Below, piece after piece: positions 39,688 to 46,700 of a stretch of DNA of 46,700 nt. Position numbers and translations under genes: made by a program. Location of the stretch: NCBI GenBank assembly GCA_022813625.1, contig JAKLMB010000062.1, positions 1 to 46,700 on the forward strand. The letters run 5' to 3'. Numbering within the stretch: the stretch's first letter is position 1; every line of letters begins with the position of its first letter. This DNA is from Aaosphaeria pasadenensis (taxonomy: Eukaryota; Ascomycota; Dothideomycetes; Pleosporales). Under the pieces are notes generated by a model. The model was given only the letters and a program-made list of their open reading frames with translations, was not told the DNA's origin and searched no databases.

Positions 39688-40204
39688 AAGCAAGTGGAGA
39701 CGATTGCTTCCACATGCCAAGCATGCTCTGTCGTACAGTCGCGCCGGGCGAGACGGCGGAGACAGATTGAATCTCTTATGGAAATGTGCCATGACGCTGT
39801 ATAGTGATGGACAATACAACGAGGCCGAGCAGCTGTTTGTGCAAGTGATGGAGACGAGAAAGAGGGTGCTTGGGGAGGAGCATCCAGACACGCTGACCAG
39901 CATGGCCAACCTGGCTTCGACATATTGGAATCAAGGGCGGTGGAAGGAGGCAGAAGAGCTGGAGGTGCAAGTGATGGAGACGAGAAAGAGGGTGCTTGGG
40001 GAGGAGCATCCAGACACGCTGACCAGCATGAATAACCTCGCTTTTACATTAAAGTCCCAAAGTCGCGACGTGGAGGCCTTCTCCTTGATAGAAGCATGCT
40101 TTCAGCTCAGCAAACAAGTTCTTGGAGATCAACATCCTCACACAAAGTCGTTTCTTAGGACATTAAACCAGTGGCAAGTAAGGAACGTTGAGATTGACTT
40201 ATAA
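39608..40204 (+). pseudogene. TPR (kinesin-light-chain type) end of the same NLR, out of frame
   Basis: Begins QRKWLGQRTQDAITQLFRVF, the region that normally links NB-ARC to the repeats, then KWRRLLPHAKHALSYS and three tetratricopeptide units: LLWKCAMTLYSDGQYNEAEQ, LASTYWNQGRWKEAEELEVQ and LAFTLKSQSRDVEAFSLIEA. Each of the first two is followed by the same ETRKRVLGEEHPDTLTSM stretch. It ends at TAA 40202. Only three units remain, few for this receptor class, so the array may have contracted. It has no start of its own. Confidence 0.85.
39839..40030 (+). repeat. Perfect 66-nt duplicate inside TPR array (period 126 nt)
   Basis: 39839-39904 and 39965-40030 are identical over 66 nt and lie 126 nt (42 codons) apart, exactly one TPR unit. 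Such identity at DNA level points to recent unequal exchange or conversion, as known for repeats of fungal NLRs. Confidence 0.9.
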
Positions 40205-40874
40205 AGCGCATTAGTGCGTAATATATAAAGTAATTTAGAATTGTATAAACTGTTAGTCAAGACTGATTATAGACGACATCTAAAGCTTAAACGATGGTAG
40301 TTGCTACGACACGCTCATCAGCTTAGGCTCGAGTCATTCTACGAGCAAATTTGAGGTTCAGCGAGGTATACATGAGTCATGCGTGAACTATAAATGTCAG
40401 CAGCGGATAAATACAGCTAAGCTACTTTAAAACTAGGTGCTTGGATCTTCATCATCAGTCCGCTCCAGCTGGAGAACTTAGAATTAGCATAGAATCATAA
40501 GAGGGTCCCAAAATCAAGCATACTTCTCGGGACAAGATTATCATATACTATTCTATAGTTTGACGGACTTTTGCTAGGATACGTGAACTTCCGACTCATC
40601 TATTGCTAGTCAAAGTAAGGCGACTGCACGATGCCTATAGCAAGTCATCGTATTGTAGGGTAAGCACAGCGTACTTATGGAAAACCAGCGGAGAAAAGAC
40701 ACCTTAATAAGGCAAATTTGATAGTCCGAGAGAATCAGAGTCTTTGGTCTCTTATTGAATTTGTTGTGTTGGGAAGCATTTGTAGCGTCTCCGCTCACAG
40801 TGTGTCTCGCTACGCAGTGAGGGACGTTACACATACAATGCCACATTCAAGATGCAACTACCAAAGCAATCATC
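40205..40874. other. AT-rich intergenic with inverted-repeat partner
   Basis: 40205-40620 is AT-rich without coding signal. 40809-40829 is the partner of the repeat at 16425-16446. A 78-codon minus frame at 40610-40846 has no motif. Confidence 0.4.
40809..40829 (+). repeat. Inverted partner of the repeat at 16425-16446
   Basis: GCTACGCAGTGAGGGACGTT plus A, differing from the partner by one inserted base. It lies 45 nt before the recombinase fragment. Confidence 0.6.
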
Positions 40875-41300
40875 ATGTCGTTCGCTGGAACTCTCGAATC
40901 CTTTGACCCAACTTGCCTAGCGCGCCATGCCTACGTCTTGCACAATACCCAGCTAATTGCCGCTGCATTGCACCACCTATCCACCTTTATTTGGAAGATT
41001 GACGGTCATAACTATGAACATCCGCGCTATCGCATCCAGGTCACCTTAACAATTTTACTGTTTCTCTATCTTGGTCTCAGGCCAGCAGGTACACTTGTAG
41101 GAGGCCTGTTCTATCGGGACACGCAGCTCATTTCTACCAACTACAATGGAACTCTTCGCGCCCGCTGCTTGATTAGATTACGCCGGAGTAAAAGCAGGGC
41201 AGGCCGGAACGATGAGCATGTTGAAACAGACAATTCAACTAAGCGAATTTACGGCTGGCACCTGGAGATCAAAAGACACGTGCACGTGTGGTCAGCGTAG
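40875..41300 (+). pseudogene. DUF3435 tyrosine-recombinase fragment
   Basis: A 141-codon ATG frame. The part LIAAALHHLSTFIWKIDGHN, PRYRIQVTLTILLFLYLGLR and LFYRDTQLI resembles the middle of fungal DUF3435 proteins, where LGLRPGE holds the first catalytic arginine. Here the glycine/glutamate after RP is replaced by AG and several residues before LFYRD are missing. The later catalytic His/Arg and Tyr regions are absent. After about 41160 the frame becomes basic and low in hydrophobics, probably out of register. It is a dead remnant of a YR element, distinct from the recombinase at the right edge. Confidence 0.65.
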
Positions 41301-42278
41301 CAGAAGCATTCCAGAGCAGCGAAAACGGCATCTTGTTGAATGTCCCCTAAAGATGATACGCTTATGCACTCCCACAATTCTACTGCGTTCAGAAACTTCT
41401 CTAGGACTTCAGCGAATTCGTCAGCCACTTGGCAGTCCTCTGCTTCGAAGTGATGTTCAACTGCACCCCTCACATCTTCCCAACATATCTTGAATCTTAA
41501 AACTACCACAGAGTCCACCCAATACTTTCCTGCTTTTGTCAACCGCTGCAAGCAATTCATTGCCCTTAGCCAAGTATATATCCCAGAAAAGTCTTTCTCT
41601 GTTCCAAGTTTTTTGTACTTCCCTTGAATAGTCACATAGATTGGCGAGGAGCGAGGTTCCGCTTATGCGAACTTGCACGTTGACTGCCACGCCAACTTAT
41701 CATGATTCAGAAGCTGGGCGCTCTAGTGTAAAGAAGAAGCAGCGCCATGCAACCGTTACGGCCGACAACGCAACTGTGACTAAACCCCTAACACCAGGCG
41801 AAAAGGTCGTCGCTCCCGCACCGCCCTGGCTTTGCCTAGTCTAGCTCTGGGTGCTCCTGTCTAAACACAGTCTCTCTTGTAAAGCACCAGCGTTATCTCG
41901 ATCGCACATCACCAGCTTTAAAGAGAACCAACCCCTCGACCGCCTTTCCAGCTGCCGGCTGGCACTCTATCGCTGCCTCAGCATGCGGAAGCAAGAGTTG
42001 CTAAGCTGTCCAATTCTCATCTATCAGCCTGGCGTACTTCTCCTTCCACTCTTTTACTTGAATTGTAGAGAATAGTTCTATACTGCATGCTATTGCTAAA
42101 ATATCCTACACTATTTGTCATATTCTGAGCCATGCACGCCTGCGGCAACTTGATCCTTCGTTGTCCTATAGACCTTCTGATCTCTGTTGATCCAGTCTTG
42201 TCCTACACATTGATTTCAGTCGAACCAGCAGACGTTGTTGGTGAACGCTAGCCACGATACATGTAATTTAACTAAGGT
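41301..42278. other. No firm gene; one coding-like minus frame
   Basis: The minus frame 41249-41635 lacks ATG but reads like protein (KAGKYWVDSVVVLRFKICWE, VADEFAEVLEKFLNAVELWE); it overlaps the end of the recombinase fragment on the other strand. It could be part of an unrecognised gene with a start or exon near 41690. The remainder, 41700-42278, has short frames only. Confidence 0.35.
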
Positions 42279-42380
42279 TCTGTTTTCAGCCACTTTACAA
42301 ACTTCTGGTTTCCGTTTTCAGCCCCTTTACAGCTTCTAGTTTACGTTTTCAGCCCCTTCATTACGACTTCTGGTTTCTGT
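42279..42380 (+). repeat. Minisatellite upstream of copy B
   Basis: Three imperfect tandem copies of a 31-34 nt unit with TTCCGTTTTCAGCCCC and CTTCTGGTT, the same unit as at 14413-14502 before copy A. Confidence 0.8.
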
Positions 42381-42568
42381 TATACAGTAATAAGGTAAAT
42401 GGTTTAAAATAAAAACTATAACAAAATAAATTATAGATCTTATCCACAGACGTATACGCAAGCTGGACCATGCCTATCCCATGACGGCTCAATGAGGGAA
42501 TGGAGAGATGCGGCGTCAGCGGCTACGTTAGCATGCAAATATTATTATATAAGAATGACATTCAGGAG

Positions 42569-42716
42569 ATGCATGTGAGATGCTACCATCAGAGATGATC
42601 GCGCATGTGAGGATGCTATCATCATAGATAAACGCGCATGTGATTGCTAGCATCAGAGATGACCGCTCATGCAATGATTTCTAATTATCATACGACATTT
42701 ACAGGCCACCTATAAA
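42569..42716 (+). promoter_or_regulatory. Promoter of copy B: tandem GCATGTGA repeats and TATA box
   Basis: Three clear copies of a 30-33 nt unit begin GCATGTGA at 42580, 42603 and 42636; each runs through GCTA.CATCA(G/T)AGAT, and a fourth is truncated (TCATGCAATGATTT). TATAAA at 42711-42716 lies 106 nt before the start codon. The same array precedes copy A. Confidence 0.6.
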
Positions 42717-42821
42717 AGCCCGAAAATGCAACGCTTTCCAAGAGAGTCATGTCGACTGCTTTCCACAGTTTCACCTTTACTAGACAAACATATCTTATCA
42801 AGTAACAAGGAGACGGACACC

Positions 42822-44122
42822 ATGAGCTACCAAACTTCCTTCGACGAAGACAACCGAAAGTTTGCATTCGAACTCATCGAGAAGATGGAGAAAAATATGG
42901 GCATCAAGATTCGCGAACTGTTCGAGGGGGACAAAACTGCAGCTGATATCCGGACTGAGTTCCGCAAGCGCATTATTTCGTACGTGCAGGAGCGGATTGA
43001 TAAGGACGAGCCCTCAGAAGAATGGCCTCATGCAGGTGAAGTGAAGGATGCCAAGAAGGCCCTGGGTCTCTCCAATGATATTAATGTTGTTCCGAACGTT
43101 TCCGTGCTGGAGTCTAACTATGAAGTTTTGAAGAGTTACGAGGGGCAGGCGCAGGTCGACTACGTTCGACGTATTTCGAACGGCCTCGCACTTATCCAGG
43201 ACGGCCAGTCAGCGGGACAGGTTGCGAACGAGATTATAGGCTCGGGCCTTGCGTCTTTCGCCATTACCATGATTATCGGCACCATCAAAGCCTTGCGTGC
43301 CGGTCAGACCTTCCGCGCAGCCCTCGTTACAGGCGTTCGGGCCATGGGCAGCGCTAGCGTTATTATGGGCGTCGCAGCCCTCATCATCACCGAAATTCTT
43401 TTATATCTACTTCTGAACAACAAGAAGCAGTTCCTGGGAATAGTCTACAATAACACTGACCTCAATCTGGTAAGTTCTGAAAGGCGGTAGGCACATGCAG
43501 TGTCTTAGACGGAAGTGACAGTACGAAGATATGTCGATATCTCACAAGCTGGCATGTCTTCCGAGGTGCTGCATATCTCGCTGGTCCTCCCACGTGTATT
43601 TGGACTGTACTAAGTAGCTGACGTGCTTCTGTCTGGCAGGTTGTAGATGACTGGCGCTCCGGTACGGGCGGAGCGGACAAAGGCGACCTCTATGTCAACA
43701 CAGGCTCAATCAGCTCGTGGATGGAGCAACACGAGAACGAGCAATATACGTCGCCGCTGGTTCAGATTGGCACTCGCCAGATCGTTGTCCCAAAGGATCC
43801 GGAAAATTTAATCCTGGGGGGTCTTTTCTTTGGCGAGAAGAACTCTGGCTTGTACGGGACCGAAGGCCTTATGATCCTCCACGACCGGAAGAACGACTTT
43901 CCGCGTTTCTTTCTTCTCTTCGCCTGTCCGTATACGATGGATAATGGTGTAACCGTTGCTATCGATACTACAAAGCGCTCGGCTAAGGATGCTTTCAACG
44001 CCATGTACAATCATCGTGATCTCTACAGTCAAGCGACCAGGTCTGGATATACCTTCACTGCCCGGACCGCCTTTAAGACCGGTGGTGAGGCTATGGGACT
44101 CATGCATCTCGACAAAAATTGA
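42822..44122 (+). CDS. Putative membrane-active two-domain protein, copy B (toxin-like)
   Basis: Exons 42822-43469 and 43640-44122 with a 170-nt phase-0 intron, 376 aa, the same exon lengths as copy A. The centre (residues about 92-130) and the end (TFTARTAFKTGG, LMHLDKN) are identical in both. Differences concentrate in the hydrophobic segments (for example ITMIIGTIKA against VAMIVATIKA, and LLLNN against LIVNN) and in exposed stretches of the beta domain, with hydrophobicity kept. It carries YGTEGLMIL and LLFACPYTMDNG. The frame also opens upstream (from 42726), but ATG 42822 matches the start of copy A and has a CACCATGA context. Intact. Role proposed as for copy A: a membrane-inserting or lipid-binding protein; no proof. 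Confidence 0.87.
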
Positions 44123-44757
44123 ATCGCATCGCTGGTGCAGAAGTGTGTTGCCCTAGCCTATAAAGTCCGAGTGCGACAGCAGTTTGGGGCTTAATGTTTG
44201 ACTTGCGCCAGTATAGTAGCAAGTGGCACGAGCCTGGCATGCTGTTTGGCTGCGATGTAGTGCTAAAAATGCGTTTTTGTGCTTTTCTAAGGGTCCTTCT
44301 TGCTTCGCCCCTATCTTATTATCCAATGTGATTCATTCGCGCTAGGAAATGGAAGTTTGTCGTAACTTACGGAATTATAGAAGGAGCGAGTTGGAGATAA
44401 TGGTGGGGCAGTGCAAAAAAGTCAGAGCGTGGGCGATGTAATGTTTTGCGATCGAGTGAATGCGCTTATTAGGTAATATGGAATTGAACACTATTAACGT
44501 TCGACCCCATGTTGCGAGCCGAAGCATGGGTACTTCGTCTTTTAGCTTAAGCCATCTTGACTTCGTCGGATGTATTGTGCTTGATTCTGCGTGAGTCTCA
44601 TGCTTTGGCCACTCCTGGACCGTTGTGTTTTCTGAGGACCCAGTCTCAGCAGTAGATGCCGACACTAGCTGTCAGTGACCCTCCACGCGCATACCTCTTA
44701 AAGTAAATCATGCCATCTAGTTTTCCAATCTGCGTAGCTAGGAGACCTCTGCGCACC
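44123..44757. other. Intergenic, no recognised gene
   Basis: A 96-codon minus frame (44375-44665) lacks ATG and motif. Similarity to the copy A locus ends shortly after the stop codon (about 44145). Confidence 0.4.
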
Positions 44758-46700
44758 TCAATGAGATACACGGTGTACCTCTAACGAATGCCTCTTGAAA
44801 TGCATCTTGCCATTTAGCTTGCAGGAACAACTGGGATGGCGACATGTGAACTCTCCCTGGAATTCGGGATTTCGAAAGTGGGTGTCCACGTGTTTATTAA
44901 GCACGTCTTTTCGCGGCCAGTGCTTCGTTCGTTGTTCATAGGAGAGTCGCTCGTTGCCCATACAGAAGAGGCACACCGGGTAGGAGGATACCGTAGGGTA
45001 GAGCTGTCGAGCCTGGACCTCTTCGCACTCAGATAGGTCAGGCTCTTGCTTTACCTCACTGCTCTGACTTGGTAGACCTCTGTTCAAGCGGCTAATCTTT
45101 CTATATTTCTCTGGAATTGCTTCGCCGCTTGCAGATACCACAAATTCTACCCGCTTTCGTTTCAGCGTTACAGGCCGACGCATCTCCTGGCGCTTGCATA
45201 GTCGAGCAAAGTTGGTAATGAATCTGACGCGATCCTTCTCGTTCTCAAATGGCTTAAAGAGCATGTGTACAATCACCTCCCGCTCTCGAAGCTCGAAACT
45301 GAAGGCTGATTTGGTAAGGAGATCAGTCGTAGGCTTTCCATCAAGCTGCCTGGCTATCTCCACTGAATCGATCGAGGCGTGGAATTCGCGAATCGCATTG
45401 TCTAGTCGTTTCCGGCAAAGACGCTGGGTAGTGCTGTTCAACTTCCGAACTGTCTCCTGATACTTCTTGTAGATACTAGTTGTTTTGCCCTCACTAAGAG
45501 GGTAGAAGCCTTTCTCGTAGAGTTGGTTCTTATACTTATCTCGCTGTTCTCGAAGGGCTACAAGCTTGGGGCTGTTCCGCACCTCCTCCTTTTGATTCTC
45601 GTCAAGCTCAGAAGGTGCTCGTTGATCTCGCGTCAAGCCCATCCTCGCGACGGACTGGATGAGGAGGTCTTCTGTGGGGGTCCCGAAATAGACCGCTTGA
45701 AAGTCGCGCGCGATATGGGTTGGCGTATAATACTTCTCGTATGTGCTGCCGAGATGACCCATGGTCTGGTTTCGTTCTGATTCTGTGAAAGCTTCTGATA
45801 GGCTCCATTAGTTTTGCCCAAAAGGGGGATGCGCGTCAATGGGACGTACCGTTGATATTCTTTCCCGAGGCTCGCCGCAGCTGGTACAGCTCGAGGGCTT
45901 GTTCAAAGCCCGCAAGACGCCCTAAGCGTACGAATAAATCGCGGTATTTCGCATAGGGAAAGGCCTTGTCCTCAAGTATACGAGCGCCCTCAGCTGTGTG
46001 CTCAACGTCGCAGAAGAATGGTTTCTGGAGCATATCATCCTTCCATCTTATGCGCAGGGCGTTGCGTTCCTCTGGTATCACGAGGTCAAATATCTGTTGA
46101 ATGCTTGTAAAGCCATCCTTGAATGCATTCCGACCATCCCCAATCCCAAGGATATGCGAAACGACACAGAAGGCTGGGAGCCCCTCCAAACGAAACGTGA
46201 ATTTCTTCCTACCGGACTCGGTCAGTGACAAGACATCAGGTGCCTTAATAGCATGACGCACGGTGTTCCCTCCTTATCCTTGTTCTTGACATGTTCCAAG
46301 TTCACGTTGGCCACAAGAGTGCTCCGGCTAGGATCTTCGACACAGCGAACCTTCAAGAGCTCAATGTCCTTGAACTGCACATGGACGATGGCTCCAGGTC
46401 TCGTAGCAGTGGCTGCGCTAAGAATGAGCAGAAGCGAGAGCTGGCCTCGGATAAGCCCGGGGAGGGGTTTAGTATCGTCAACCCAAAGGGCATGTAAGAT
46501 GGCATAGAGGTCCTGGACGAACATTGCAAACTTTTCTTTCTTCGACTTATCTAAGTGGAGGTTGGGAATCCACTAGTATAGCCGTCAATGGAGCGTCAGG
46601 TGGGAGTACAACGGGCCGGAGGGATCGTACGTTACAGATATCACTTAGGACATCGTTGTCCATTTCATGGTCTGTGAGGTCGCGGTAGTACATGCTGATT
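44758..46700 (-). CDS. DUF3435 tyrosine recombinase (Starship-captain-related), 5' end beyond window
   Basis: Exons 46262 and upward, 45850-46208, and 44758-45782, with introns 46209-46261 (53 nt) and 45783-45849 (67 nt); the junctions keep one frame. The first exon piece carries LILSAATATRPGAIVHVQF (box I arginine) and LEHVKNKDKEG. The second has KKFTFRLEGLPAFCVVSHIL and ELYQLRRASGKNING (box II-type arginine). The third opens TMGHLGSTYEKYYTPTHIA with the likely nucleophile Tyr, then FELREREVIVHMLFKPFENE and a cysteine/histidine end (CLFCMGNERLSYEQR, CRHPSCSCKLNGKMHFKRHS). The domain order fits DUF3435 proteins, some of which move giant Starship elements. A further intron near 46565-46620 is likely, and the start lies outside. 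No stop or frameshift seen in the visible part. Confidence 0.88.

Noticed and set aside
40826..40838. TTAC(N7)A-like Starship target motif next to the recombinase fragment
   Set aside because: Five fixed bases occur by chance dozens of times in a window of this size.

Overview
The window looks like a piece of a filamentous ascomycete (Pezizomycotina) nuclear genome. Genes carry short spliceosomal introns (about 45-110 nt) with GTAAGT-like donors, CTAA(C/T)-type branch sites and YAG acceptors. The families are typical of that group: a secreted/GPI-type phospholipase B, a HET-NB-ARC-TPR receptor, DUF3435 tyrosine recombinase, pogo/Fot-like transposases, a DUF7703-like membrane protein and an Spt23/Mga2-like regulator. 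I cannot name the species; the class is only a guess. I saw no tRNA, rRNA or CRISPR.

Layout. 0-2.3 kb: poly-C run, unassigned relic and a decayed pogo transposase. 2.3-5.6 kb: an intact four-exon phospholipase B and a small aegerolysin-like gene with an in-frame stop. 5.6-10 kb: sparse, one Ser/Pro-rich ORF and an exonuclease relic. 10-12.1 kb: Spt23/Mga2-like regulator. 13.2-17.6 kb: a two-exon putative membrane-active gene (copy A) between an intact and a decayed copy of an unrelated conserved fungal gene, in inverted orientation. 18.8-22.7 kb: kinase-like protein, an unassigned gene and a GNAT acetyltransferase. 23.6-24.7 kb: a five-exon gene ruined by two CpA->TpA stops. 25.6-27 kb: F-box fragment and C2H2 protein. 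28-30.4 kb: relics of a bHLH factor, a pogo transposase and a decapitated RBR E3 ligase. 30.7-31.8 kb: intact seven-helix-type membrane protein. 34-37.3 kb: one-base-frameshifted methyltransferase, LINE-like ORF1 fragment and RNase III pseudogene. 37.9-40.2 kb: fungal NLR (HET-NB-ARC-TPR) broken between NB-ARC and TPR. 40.9-41.3 kb: DUF3435 fragment. 42.3-44.1 kb: copy B of the membrane-active gene. 44.8-46.7 kb: DUF3435 recombinase running off the right edge.

How it fits together. The region reads as an accessory, mobile-element-rich compartment in which many host-type genes are decaying, several with RIP-like C->T stops. The most notable content is a pair of intact, closely similar 376-residue genes, each with an amphipathic/hydrophobic N-terminal half and a beta-type C-terminal half carrying a GTEG...ACPY pattern that recalls aegerolysins. 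Both have the same intron position, equal exon lengths, and upstream minisatellite and tandem promoter repeats. Together with an NLR and a DUF3435 recombinase whose 5' end points out of the right edge, they make a candidate defence/antagonism island, possibly cargo of a Starship-type element. That last step is inference.
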